Under the pieces are notes generated by a model. That model made no database searches. It saw nothing but the letters and a program-made list of their open reading frames with translations, and had not been told where the DNA came from. Source: Breviolum minutum Mf 1.05b.01 (lineage: Eukaryota; Sar; Dinophyceae; Suessiales; Symbiodiniaceae). Taken from it: DNA of 64,000 nt. The stretch lies in the NCBI GenBank assembly GCA_000507305.1, contig DF239044.1:112001-176000 (forward strand). The letters are read 5' to 3'. Positions 52,340 to 64,000 of the stretch are shown piece after piece. Both the position numbers and the translations under genes were made by a program. Each line of letters starts with the position of its first letter. Positions within the stretch are counted from its first letter, which is position 1.

Positions 52340-55300
52340 ACAATCCAACCAGCCCGTTGTCGTACTAGAGCTCTTGTCTTTTATGGTCTGAACCTGGAAA
52401 AATGTCACTTGTGAATCTGCCATTTTGCAGGATAAGGGACATATATGTATTATATATGTATATATTATATATGTAAAATATATATATATATACATTATCG
52501 ACGACCATAGACCCTTGGTCAATATATCAATTCATCCCCAGGCTAAACAAACACATCTGCCTCTATGTATGGAAGTGATTAACTTAATGTATCTGAACAA
52601 ATACATGGCACGTACACCTCCACATTGGTTTATCTGGACCCGTTTGAAGTACCTCTTTGGACTCATGCCTTGTCTTCGAGGCCATTGGAAGTTCCCACCT
52701 GAAGCACCTGACCAATCTTTCAAGCACGACATGTCCTTTCATGTCCAGTTTGTAAAGTATACTGGATAGGCATGTACAATGTAACAAAGTAAGTTTGCAT
52801 GTATGTGTATATATTTATACACCGTCATATTATCCTTTCCGTACTGGATGCTCTTGGTGAAAAGAAAATCAGCAAATATACATACTAGGATTTCTTCAAT
52901 TTACTCATTTCTTTTACAAGTGGAAGGGGGCCATGTCTTTCACCCTTCAAAAAGTTCAATGGAAAACTAGGCCTTTTTGTGTCGTGCGGCTGCCTTTTCG
53001 AAGATGGACTTCTTCCTGGGAAAGCGGATGCTTCTCCATCTGAGACTGAGATGAGAATATGTTGCTTCTTAACATAAACATCAATCAAACATCTCTCAAA
53101 TTCGATTTGGTTCATAACTTCTGCTTCATCAACAAAAACACTTCCCAATATTTTACTCATATCATCTAGTATCCAGGTATCCCCCTAGTTTTCAGGGAAC
53201 CCTGTGAAAATGGGAATATGATGCGACTTGGCTGATTGATAGTCTGGGATTGATGAGTTAACATTGAGCAGTCAATCCATCGATGACCTACGTTGTGATC
53301 GCTGAGGTGATCTGCCAAAGAAAAACAGAAATGGTAATATAACTCTGTTGACAACAAATACATGTGCACAGCTGTAAATACATTGCCTATTCAAATCTAT
53401 CTATATACTAGTTCTTTGATCAAAAACAGGATCTATTACTTTACTAGCCTTCTCGATGCATTCTGTTTAGACTTACGCCGCCAACATCAAGTCGCAAAGC
53501 ACAACTCCTCATCTTCACCTCAGCTGACTGCCGACAGGCACATTCGTATACGATATCACTACACATGTGGGCAGCAAGCAAGAAACATATTGTATTTATG
53601 TTTTGGTTTGAAGTATGTGGGCCAACATGATGTCTCAAAAATGGAACCAACGCAGTATTTGTGCAAATGTGTCGGGGTGATTTTATGTCTCTGACAACCA
53701 AACTGCATATGATGCACTGTAGCAAGTCTAGTCTTGAAATCAGAATCGCTGAAAGTGATACTTTGCAAGGAAGTTGAACTTAACATCTGCCCCTGGTGGT
53801 AACAGCTGCCTACCAATATCTATCCAGTCATCGACTGACATCTGCCAGGAAATTCTCCAACATCAATGACATCACAGTAATTCATAGTACAGTATATCAA
53901 TACATTGAATATGTTCATGATGGTTTCGCAGAAAAGGCTTCAACAATAAACATCAGCCAATGGTTATGTGGCTGCGATTAAAGGCAAAACAAAAGCTGGG
54001 ATCGACCTGCATAAATCAAAGGGATGAACAAATGGAGGCATCCCCCTAATTTGTTCCAAAAAGTCACGTCCAAAAAACCTTTTCAACGAGGTAAGCCCAT
54101 GGTGTTTCTCTAGACCCTATAGATGTACCAGACACCACAACCCATAGACGACCCGAGTGGCCATCAAAAGTAATCTCCTCAGACACCTCACAGGTTTGTC
54201 AATCGACTCGAGTCGAATATTGATGTTTCATTTCCAGGGTTATATCTGACCATTTCCGGATAGACAAACTGGAAAAAAACCTGGTGAATGATGTCAGAAC
54301 TGATGAGGAGCGAACAAATACGTTGTGGTCAAACTATCGTCCCCGAGAACTTGTGTGGGCTGCGTAGGGGTACCTCTCGAAGGTGTCTCCGATACAAAAT
54401 AATATGCTAATAATACACCTTTAGGTCAGGCAAGGTCCATTGGATTAGAACCACTTCCTACATCTTCCTACTGTTTCTTTCTCAATGGTGAATCTTGAAC
54501 ATGAGGAATGCAGCATGTTCAGGACCATGCTTATGTGCTTGCCCGCAATGATTTGTAAGTAACAAGTGGAATATGTTCAAAAGCTCACTTCACCCTTTGT
54601 TAAATTTGTCTCTTTAAGAGAGAGGAAGGGAAACTTCTCGTCACTTACTTCTATCAGGCAGTCGTGTCGTTCTTTTTCATGTTCTTTCAATTTTCACTTG
54701 TTCAGTTGACATGATCCAATACGAGGATTGAGTACACACGTTCGTGTCACATCCGCCTGACATTTTTCTCCACGAATCAGCACCAGTGACTAGAGATCAC
54801 AGCGCGACGTTAAACAAATGTTGCATGATTTCGTTGGATCTCGCTGGTTCTACAATATCTATGATGTGCAACAGCTTCCCCTCGACCAATCACTCAGGTC
54901 CCCCTGCATCACTCTCCTCATGCTGAGCGGGAAAAGCGCCTGGACAGGGAGGAAGCAAGCAAATCATCTGCATCTTAAAATGCTTTCCCATTCACGAGTC
55001 CAGTTGACAGCCACCCATAGCAGCAGGCTTGGGATTGTTTGGAATAGTATGAACCGTCCCTTAACATCGGCATTTCCACGGGCTGAAGTTTGGCATCTTC
55101 ATTCAGTCTTCCAGCTCTACGCTTTGATGCATGCAGCAGCTGTTGTTTTAAGCAGGTACCCACCACTCACTTACCTCAGGAGCTACGTATTCTCCCCAAA
55201 GAAATGATCTTAACTCTACTAGGTGTAGCAGATTCATATGAAGCCTGACTGCGGTATGCGGTGACTTACACCATGAAGGGCCCACCTCGTGCTTCGTACT

Positions 55301-55394
55301 TGCCACGACCTGAAACTCGCAACTGTATGAACTTGTTCCTTTCAATACGTCAGCCTTCAGTTGTAGAAAAACATGAGATACTTTGCTTGCTCAC
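52340..55394. other. No supported gene
   Basis: AT-rich with a TA-rich tract at 52440-52495. Several ORFs are open on both strands (52425-52769, 54818-55207 plus; 54975-55166 minus), but no motif or paired splice sites separate signal from chance. Confidence 0.4.
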
Positions 55395-55500
55395 TCGTTT
55401 GCTTCCTTGCTTGGTTCCTTGTGTGTTCCTTGCTTGCCTTGTTTGCTTGTTTGTTCCTTTGAATTGCTTGATTGTTCGCTCCTTTTATTTGGTTGTTGGA
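55395..55500. repeat. Degenerate TTGC/TTCC tetranucleotide tract
   Basis: Repeated CTTGCTTG, GTTCCTTG and TTTGTTCC words over about 100 bp on the plus strand. Confidence 0.6.
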
Positions 55501-55755
55501 TTTTTATCCCTTGTATTTTATTTGTGGAGATCACAGAATAGTTAATCTGGTCCTTCCGCACATTCCACTCGTCTCAAAATCGTTGATTATCATACAGTAT
55601 AAAGGCCTGAAGCAACAATAATAGATGATAATAGATGTACACAACTTAACAACTCTATTCCATCAAGGGCCAGAGTAAAACAAGAGCGCGAATCAAACGA
55701 GCGATCCACCACAAAGATACAGTAGGCTAAGACAGGGTTGAATGTAAAAATGACG

Positions 55756-55822
55756 ATCACGATGATGATGACGATGATGATAATAATAATAATGATGATG
55801 CTGATGATGGTGATGATGATCA
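55756..55822. repeat. GATGAT/AATAAT microsatellite
   Basis: Imperfect trinucleotide run with GATGATGATGACGATGAT and AATAATAATAAT blocks. Confidence 0.85.
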
Positions 55823-55829
55823 TACATCA

Positions 55830-58670
55830 TACGAACGGCCTTTAAACACGAGTTGTTTGAGTTCCCCAACCGTTTCGGCTGTCACTTTTGCTGTGAGATG
55901 CGCTTCCTGTGCAGGAAAAACTCAAAGCGATCATGTATACCGTGGTCAATCTATAGACAAGCGTCGCTGTTAAAATGAGTTTTCGCTGCACCCAGATATC
56001 TTTGCAAATTGTCCCTGGCACCTCTCCGGTGACTTGTCCTCACAGCAATGCTGCAAGCACGCAAAGGAAGAGATTGATGGTGGTAATGGCAGCCGCGGTG
56101 GTCATCGTAGATAATGACCAATGAAACAATAATGATTGTTGGTGACGATGTTGATGATGACGATGATCAAAATAATCACAATAGAACGATAGATAATGAT
56201 AATGCTGTTGAACATCCTTGTGGCAAATTGAATCCGGGGGATGGCTACGACACATGGGGAATGCCGAGGATGAGGATCCTAGTTCACAGAAATCACCGCT
56301 TGGTGCAGTGAGAATTCATCTAGTCATTCCTAGTCTTTGGCAATAACCCTACTTAACTTACATCGACTGGCGCCTATCTCAAGATTACCCTACAAAGTTC
56401 ACGTTTCCCCAACATGCTTATTGAGTCCCTTGTACTTTTGAAGCATCCCAAATATGCTCAAAAATATATCTCACAACAACCTCCAAAAATGGATGTCAAC
56501 GTGAGGTCCCTTTTACTGGCAGTCTTTTTATTGACACGTCACTGAGATCCCCGAACGTCTCCCTGGGAGCTTCTTTTGGCTCACGCGCCTAAGGTGGAGG
56601 TGATTCCACTACCATAGGATCCATATTTCTTATATCTATTTTCGAATAAAAATGCAACCAAATGTAGGTAAATATACCATCTTATGAATCAGACTCAAAC
56701 GTCACTTGGGATGGTTGTTTTTAAGGCAAAATAAAAACTGGATGGTGTCCTAGACTGTTCTATCCATATAGATGTATGTATATTATTTTCATATGTATGT
56801 ATACATATCAGTGTGTTCTATCATATTTCACCAAGCAATTTCATGAATTAACGTCATTTTACGTGGTTTCACTCTAATATATATGCAATATAGGTGAAAC
56901 AACTTGATGTTCTGCAGCAATCGAATACACTTAACGAGCTGCACTCTGTTAAATAAGGATACAGTTGACAAGCTGCCCGTTCGAGATACAATTACTGAAC
57001 TGGGGAATTTCGTTGAGTTGTTATCCCTACAAGAGGTTTCTGTTATCTTCTATCCACATATGCATTTCCATATACAAGTATGATTCACAATCCCCTGAGA
57101 CACCGAATCTCCTTCGCCAAGAAACAGTGGAGACGAAGCGCGAATTCGTGAGTGCCTGGCCGGAATTCCGCACAGGCGACAAGATTGGAATCTAATCAAA
57201 AATCACCAAACAGCTGCAAATTCCTAGGTTATTTCCAAATAAAGATATAAATATGATTACGTATGCATGTATACAATATACTTATTCGATATCATATGTA
57301 TGTATATAGACTATTCATATCATAAATGCGTGCAAAGTGAGACTATAAATGAATAGAGTGGGCCTTGGATTTTCAGGTGGCAGGCAAGTGGGAAGCCAAA
57401 GCTGAGATTAAAGTAGCAAAACAGGTTGAGAAGAATCTTTGTAGCCTGTTGACTATATGTGTGCATCTATAATGCACTTTGTATGTAATTATAAAGAACT
57501 AATGCAATACTTACGTGATGGTTATGATTCTGACCAGTCTGAGACAGCATTTGAAGAAAGAAGCTCAAACATCAATAGTTCTGGAAATCAAGGGCTAACG
57601 AAGATCAAAAGTTGATGAATTCGCCTCCCGGGTCTGTTTTGTTAAGAAACTTACAAGTGGCTTATTTTGAAGGATCAACACTTGCTTCAGTACATAAAAG
57701 TGGCAAACATCTTCCCATTTGGAGAGCACAAAGAACTGTGCCATTAAACGATTTTTGAAAATGTCATTCAGAAAACGTGATCTGAATATGGGTACATTGG
57801 GTCAAAAGAGCTTACATAAATCACCTGCCTGAATTCATCCCCTGAGATTGGGTCAGGCTTTCGGGCATTCGGATGGGTCGTTCACCCGACTTTTATAACT
57901 CTTGGATCCATCAATGGTGACTGTGCAGTTGGATGATTTAGTTTTGATAGCTGGTATCGTGTTTCACCCACTTGTATTAGGGATACAAGAGGCTTACAAG
58001 TCAGGGCTATCAATCATTTACATATTCTCATTTCAAAAATCATCTAATATATGAAGTGCAAGTGAATGGTTCAACCAACAAATGCGTTTCGCAGTTGTAG
58101 CACTTTTGTTTGGATGTTTTGGGTAAAAGATTGTTGACACTGATGTTGTACCATGTTGTACCAACCTGAAACAACATGAAGAAAATTCTTTGCTGGAGAA
58201 TCCGGTGGAATTCAAAAGGAATAACTCATGCCAAAGTCCATCCCCGAAACTGCCAGCTAACCCAAGGTTTGTTTTTCAAAAAGAGCCAACAGGATCCACT
58301 CACCCAATGACTTGATATGATTTACACGTTTGTTGAGTACATGTGTTACTTTCGAGCACATGAGAATTCCGAACAGCCGACAAAAACCACCAATTATACA
58401 AGTTTGTGAATTGCAAGTTTAATGACATCACTTGTCCAAGGTAGGCGGTAAAGCGGTAAAGCGAATTCAACGATGATTGGACAGCTCACAAGCACTGACG
58501 AATTGCTGGGTGTGTGGGGCTGTTTTAATCTTGGTACCATTTAGAACCATAACAAAGAAACAAAAAACAAGAAAACTATAGATTGTATTTTTTGTTTCTT
58601 TTTCAATATTCACTATTTGCGGAATGCAAATATACTGCCAGCATGGTTTAAAGTCAGCATTGGTCATCTT
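55830..58670. other. Mostly noncoding
   Basis: AT-rich. A short plus-strand open island at about 57110-57195 (ETVETKREFVSAWPEFRTGD) has a GTGAGT inside it and may be an exon edge. Nothing else is supported. Confidence 0.4.
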
Positions 58671-58674
58671 ACAG

Positions 58675-58725
58675 GACCAAGGCAGCGCGCCCGCACCTCA
58701 ATTTGTCGTCGGCGATCCTCACAAA
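58675..58725 (+). CDS. Weak candidate 51-nt exon
   Basis: Acceptor GGTCATCTTACAG (ending 58674), then 17 codons DQGSAPAPQFVVGDPHK to GTCATC. The minus strand of the same GC-rich patch is open too (NADDFVRIADDKLRCGR), so strand is undecided. Confidence 0.2.
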
Positions 58726-58971
58726 GTCATCAGCATTTAAGACAATCAAACCAGGAACTACATCATTGACGTTAGGGTGACGGCACATACCGAAATCTCA
58801 CACAGTTCGCATAATTACATGGGTTTATCACAGCCCCTTTCCAATTTGAGTCACTATCAAACTGAAATGTCAAAACAACTTGCAAAGCCCTTGGAAGGTG
58901 TAACCCGGTGAGAACTCAGTGCACCGAGTAACTGGGCACATAGTATGGCATCCTTGACGCATTTTGAATTT

Positions 58972-59130
58972 CTACATCAAAAATGTGCCATTGTTTTTCC
59001 ATCTAAAATCACTTCCAACTCCAACCGCACCATAAGTGGTGATGACATCTTGCAGTTCCTGGTTCAAGACATTTTTCATTTCATCAACGGGATTTGTTGT
59101 TGCATCGTTTTTGACTCTGAGAAAGTGTCC
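58972..59130 (-). CDS. Candidate exon, unknown protein
   Basis: Acceptor GTGTTTTTGCAG (ending 59131), then an open frame to TAG at 58972, about 52 codons. It reads GHFLRVKNDATTNPVDEMKN, then VLNQELQDVITTYGAVGVGS and DFRW. The strong amphipathic pattern suggests real coding. An internal donor could shorten it. Not recognised. Confidence 0.42.
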   Translation of the reverse strand, partial: GHFLRVKNDATTNPVDEMKNVLNQELQDVITTYGAVGVGSDFRWKNNGTFLM

Positions 59131-59359
59131 CTGCAAAAACACGACGCCACCTCATAGAATCTGGGGCCGGCATGGGATATTACAGCGCCAACCACGAAAA
59201 AACAACAATAAAATATGTTTACTGACAGTTCCCAAATATTGGGGACACCTGGCCGAAAAAATAGTTTGCACAATTACTGTGAAATTGCTCATTAGCATTG
59301 CTCCCAAAAGGTCCGGCGTAGGGTATGATAAACTGATCATTGTGTTGTCAATGACTTTG

Positions 59360-60150
59360 AAAATAATTTGAACCATGGCGCGCCGCGACCCATAAAACCA
59401 GGCAACCACAACCCGCCTCCGCGCGTCTTTCCAACTCTTCCATTTCACGTTCTCGCAGCCTGCGTCGGTGAAACTTGGCCCGTGGACAAAACCTCAATGC
59501 ATGTGACTCAATTTAAACTGAATTCGCCCACCAGGTGTGCCTTGATGGCCCATCTAATGTTTGATGGCATTGGCCCGAGATAGCTTTAATGCCCCACGTG
59601 CCGGGTGATGAAAAGCGTAGAAAAACGACAGGAGAAATAATGCCAGCGACATTGAACGTGCATTTTGGAATCTAATCAGCTCTTGCCAACACGCGACATG
59701 GCCATCTAAACGCGATATCTCCATTCCCAATGTGAAACCGACTGTGGCACGTCAAGATTGGAGGCATTGCTCTGATTCTCGGCACCACCCAACTTTTGCC
59801 CGGCGCACCTCCTTGCATCGCGCTTCAAACGCTCCCTGTCCTGCCCGGGTATAGGACATGGAACACGGAACACCCCGTGAGAAAAAGTTCCACCTAGAGC
59901 AACCGGATTTTGCGGACCGGACGCTTCATGTGCTCCGGGTACACAAATCCTGGACGAACATGTCTTTAAATCTTCATGCGTCAATAGCCGCAGGGACAAG
60001 TTGAAAAGTTGCATTCATATGCTCTCATGCAATGCATCTTCCTTCCAGCGTGGCAACTCTGCGCGGGGCAAGGCGCGAGGGGGAAAGATGCTGCCGTGCA
60101 GCGCACCGCCCGCCGTCGCAGAAGAGCGAGGAACGGAGAGCCAAACTAAT
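59360..60150. other. GC-richer island without a recognised gene
   Basis: Higher GC than the surroundings, with open frames on both strands (59706-60014 minus, 60032 onward plus). It could be a gene edge, but no motif or splice pair was found. Confidence 0.35.
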
Positions 60151-60159
60151 AGGACCACT

Positions 60160-60485
60160 ATACCCCCTACTACCTACTTCTACCTACGACTACCTACTAC
60201 TGCTACCTACCTACTACCTACGTCCTACCTACCTACTACCTACTACCTACTACCTACTACCTCCCTACTTCCTACTACCTGCTACTTCCTATACTCCCTG
60301 CTACTTCCACTTGCTACTAGTACCTTCTACTACTTCTTCTCCTACTCCTACTCCTACTCCTACTCCTACTCCTACTCCTACTCCTACTCCTACTCCAACT
60401 CCAACTCCAACTCCTACTCCTACTCCTACTCCTACTCCTACTCCTACTCCTACTCCTACTCCTACTCCTACTACTACTCCTACTC

Positions 60486-60544
<59 letters not shown>

Positions 60545-60664
60545 TGTACTAGTGCTACTTCCTACTACTTCCTACTCCCTACATCTCCCTTCTCCCTACT
60601 GACTACTACAGAAACTGCTCCTGCTCCTACCACTACCATTACCACCACTATTACTCCTACTACT
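60160..60664. repeat. CTACCTA / CTACTC / CTA compound microsatellite
   Basis: About 500 bp: first a loose CTACCTACTA tract, then CTACTC hexamers with a CCAACT variant block, then pure CTA. The Tyr/Ser, Pro/Thr and Thr-rich ORFs here are repeat readings. Confidence 0.95.
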
Positions 60665-60669
60665 TGAAT

Positions 60670-62402
60670 AATAATGATAATTGCTGCTAGCATATTTTTC
60701 TCTACTTCTCTGATGATTAAAATTAAAACGGATTCTCCGATGAACTACGTCGAAGCCAAACATGACACTACAAGAGGGGCACGTTCGCATCCACCGATTG
60801 CCGTCCGCTCCCGTCAGCACCAGAAATGACTATCCTTAAATTTCATTTGCAAAACAAATCTCCGAATTATTGGCCTGGATCCTTCATGTATTTAAGGCCA
60901 TTTTGGGAATATTCATCCTACACTACCTGAAATGGGGTCTGTCGTTAGAAATTTGCATGTTTTCTTCCAAATCTCGCTTATCATCATCATGCTCGAGACC
61001 TATCTGTAAATCATAGCAATGACTTCTGTGTCACATTTTGGAGGACTTGGAAGAAAAGTGATTTGGTCACTCAAATCAAAGTATCAACGGGAGCAAATCA
61101 TAGATACGATATCCATCCGGAAATGCGAATAGATTGATATTTTTTGTGATATTATTCTACGTATACCTCTTGATGCGAGATGAGGCATGGTATGAAGGAT
61201 TTCAAAAACCCTTTAAGATCAAACAGCAAGAACATGCTGAACAAATACTCAAATTGAGAGATTGTATCCCGCCCATTCCCACGCTGATTGTATTCCAACC
61301 GCGGTTTTTGTTTGTCTACCATCCAATCCACAAGGATTGTATGTTGACTCAGACCATGACCAGAAAAAATAGAGCAAGAATTATCTATATTGACTTGGTC
61401 CTTTGACAAGTTCACGTCTGATACTCAATCCAGGGACTCACTCGAATACCCAGCATGATGTTTTCCTCTTTTCAAGACTTGGGCCTAGAGCCAGCAATAG
61501 AAAAAACTAATCGAAGAAAGTTGGAGATGTTCTTTGGCCAAGTTGGCCATCTAAGTCTTCAAATCTCAGGGTCCAATGTGTCAAATGACAAAACAACAAT
61601 CGCCACAGTTTCAATCAAGGATACGTTGTACAGCTCAACGTGTGTATATAAAAATATGTATTATATATAATTAATAATATATAATTCATAAATCAGAATA
61701 TTGATTCAAAACTGAGATGCATCTCTTAATTCTGGAAGCTTAGATCCCTTATGCTTCCCCACTTCAAGGTTCGACCGACCGACCCAAGTTCACCTCTTCC
61801 CACCTTAGCGGCGACGATGCCCACACCACTTAAAGGGGAAGCAGCCCAATTTGTGGCTACTTTATACCCACAAAAAAAAATGTTCTACCAAAAACTGATG
61901 CCCCCCTGAACAAAATTGTCTCCCTGAAGACCTCTTTGAAGGCTCTATTTTAAATACCTTTGGTGATGGTAAAGGGTTGATCCCTCACGAATCTCAACCA
62001 TTCTGGGGTTTTGCCGGTGCAATAGTCACCTATCACTAGTCCCTTTCATTCGCAGCATCTATGTTACATCTACTATATCCTATACATGTCTGATATTCAA
62101 TACCTAGATGTATACACGTAGGCAAATTAGAATTCCCTTCCCAAAGCTGGAATGAAGGCATTTTTGTGAGGTTTCCCTTGAAAAAAAAACACGTTTTTTG
62201 GGGTAAAGGACATATTTTTTCGTTTGAATCATGTGACACCACCGTAGTCATTCAAGCAAGATACCTACCGTTTGATTTGTTGACCTAAGTCTCCCAACTG
62301 TTGTCTTTCCTGGCGATTTCGGGGGGTTGGGGCCCGGGGTTGCCGGCAGGCGGTTGTTTTCGTGCCAATAAATGGACCAAATATACACCCCGAAGTTTAA
62401 CA
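60670..62402. other. No gene recognised
   Basis: AT-rich sequence. Overlapping ORFs at 61134-61415 on both strands have no motif. Confidence 0.5.
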
Positions 62403-62497
62403 TATATAGCCCCTGAAAATTACCGGGCCCCAAAAGGAAAGTAATCTTCAAACTATCCATTTTCAGGTGCGAACTGTTGGTCTCAGGGAGGGTATAC
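62403..62497. repeat. MITE-B copy 2
   Basis: TATATAGCCCCTGAAAAT, then CCAAAAGGAAAGTAATCTTC and CATTTTCAGG, ending CAGGGAGGGTATAC. Same layout as 45361-45457 with several changes. Confidence 0.72.
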
Positions 62498-63053
62498 GTA
62501 CAAGTTGGATGTTCATTCACGAGTTCTGTCCGTTCCATGGGACTAAATGGAAATAGATGAAAATGCCTCTCAAAATCGATCATCCTTTCTGCCTTCAGGG
62601 ATTTTCTGCACGGGTACAGACGCAAAAAAGATGTATATATGAATATCTGTGTGTGTAAAAAATATCTAGACATATCTAGACAAACGACACTTCAACTACA
62701 GTAGTTGTATCACTCAAGCATTTCAGATTCGAGTTGTGTAAATTCCAGGTTTTTCTTACTAGACTCAACAATGGATGGCTCATCTGTTGTAGGATTGATT
62801 GTGACCCCTGTTGTACCCATCAAACTTTTCCCGTGCCCTCCTTTCTGCGTGGGTCATTCAGAGGTGCAGAGCTCGATTTGTCCGGGGGGGCCTCGAAGAT
62901 GGAATTGGACCATCCCAAAAAATGGGAGAACATGTCGTTTATTCGTTTTCAATTAATCTGATTTATGATGGTTCCTTCAGAGTACTTGCCCTCAATCAAG
63001 GTTTATAGGGATTTACTGCAAAGGGGAGCATCTCAAAATCTATAATCAATAAA

Positions 63054-63461
63054 TTGGAGAAATCTGAATGTATTCCAGGGTTTGTTCCCATGCTACTTTG
63101 GTATTGTCACAAATCTGAACAATTTGTTGATCTTGTAGATGACTCTTCAAGGGAGAATCTTTTACAAAACCGCCATTTACTGCGCTGTTTTCTTCAAAAC
63201 GCTGCCAAGCAAAAACTGAAGTTTCCGAGGGTTGATCAACGCGAAGGTTTCAGAAACTTTGATCCACCAGTCGCTGAAACTTTGGGTGGAGTTTGTCGAG
63301 TTTTGTGCAAAATAAGGGGGGGAAGCGTTGTTGGATGGGATGCTATATTTACATCAGATTATTTCCAACAGAAAATGTCAAACAAAAAAAGTGGTCCTAG
63401 ACTTCCACATGAGCACTTGAATGGTTGTGAACATTCTGACATTGCATGTCTGGTTCTTTAA
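63054..63461 (+). CDS. Unrecognised plus-strand ORF (135 aa)
   Basis: Open frame with some protein-like stretches (VDLVDDSSRENLLQNRHLLR; AETLGGVCRVLCKIRGGSVV) ending at TAA 63461. A second short ORF follows at 63564-63764. An ORF of this length is expected by chance a few times in 64 kb, so support is weak. Confidence 0.22.
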   Translation: MEKSECIPGFVPMLLWYCHKSEQFVDLVDDSSRENLLQNRHLLRCFLQNAAKQKLKFPRVDQREGFRNFDPPVAETLGGVCRVLCKIRGGSVVGWDAIFTSDYFQQKMSNKKSGPRLPHEHLNGCEHSDIACLVL

Positions 63462-64000
63462 TCTGGCAGAAAAATATACCCTCACCTATGTCCAACAATA
63501 AGTCTACAGTGAACGTTCATATAATATCATGAAAGCACATAGTTATATATTGCCATTCCATGGGTGATGTTTCTTACCTTTTTCTACTACGAGGTGAAAG
63601 ACTGCAAAACACTAACAACACTAGCTTCAGCTCTTCCACCCCTCGCTGAGCTCAAAACAGTGTCTAAAAAATCCTTCTTCCTGCATGGCAAATGGCCCGA
63701 TATTGGTCCACATTGGACTGATGCACAAACTATTCAATGTGTATATGAGGATGCTGGCGAATAAGGATGCAAGAGGCATATGGATACAGTTTGATTGACC
63801 AATTCCGCCTCGGCTGACCAGTTAGTTGAGGATAGTCAAAACACTCTAATCAAATATGATACCAGTTTTGGACTCAGCCATCAATTGCTTTTTTGCGAGC
63901 ATTACCGCCAATCCACCGTGGAAGTAAATTGTTGGTTCTTGCTTCCCCAAACGAAAGTTACCTGCTAGTATCAGTATCTCTGTATCAATATGTATGTACT

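Noticed and set aside
60001..60667. Tyr/Ser-rich and Pro/Thr-rich ORFs of about 200 aa
   Set aside because: Readings of the CTACTC/CTA repeat in alternative frames.
1..64000. tRNA, rRNA and CRISPR arrays
   Set aside because: Occasional GGATTCGAA-like words were examined, but no cloverleaf, rRNA core or regular repeat-spacer pattern was found by eye.

Overview
The window looks like nuclear DNA of a protist, most likely a dinoflagellate. The bulk is AT-leaning, repeat-strewn sequence without long ORFs. Short open islands end in GT/AG-type splice signals. Two large retroelements carry reverse transcriptase, RNase H, a tyrosine recombinase and a phage-like cytosine methyltransferase domain. Similar methyltransferase-bearing elements are known from dinoflagellates, but the taxonomic call is an inference. 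No rRNA, tRNA or CRISPR array was recognised.

Layout. (1) 2.2-3.4 kb: a few candidate exons on the minus strand. (2) 3.6-11.2 kb: retroelement 1 on the minus strand. Its order is ORF1, gag-like ORF2, RT-RNase H in the -1 frame behind two slippery heptamers, C5-methyltransferase, a perfect 24-bp CG-rich inverted repeat, a frameshifted tyrosine recombinase, and an ORF with membrane segments. A single-N gap at 6831 is flanked by two near-identical ~470-bp copies, probably an assembly artefact. (3) 13-31 kb: about two dozen short candidate exons, nearly all on the minus strand. Many are joined by consistent splice phases, from a signal-peptide-like first exon (30744) downward. One exon (25066-25200) resembles the core of an acyl-CoA-binding domain. 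(4) 31.1-31.5 kb: a long GAT/GATGGC microsatellite. (5) 33.5-39.4 kb: retroelement 2 on the minus strand. Its order is a small membrane ORF, gag-like ORFs, and one 1407-codon ORF with RT-RNase H and C5-methyltransferase; the recombinase lies in an overlapping frame. (6) 39.5-64 kb: mostly noncoding, with isolated candidate exons, two MITE-like families, and microsatellites including a ~500-bp CTACTC tract.

How it works together. In both retroelements the first ORF stop overlaps the next ORF start (ATGA and TGATG), suggesting coupled translation of capsid-type proteins. RT and RNase H would make DNA and the tyrosine recombinase would insert it, as in DIRS-order elements. The methyltransferase has an intact Pro-Cys catalytic motif in both copies and could mark element DNA. 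The module order differs: RT-RH-MT-YR in element 1, but RT-RH-(YR overlapping)-MT in element 2. Exon boundaries outside the elements are read by eye from splice signals and frame continuity and remain provisional.
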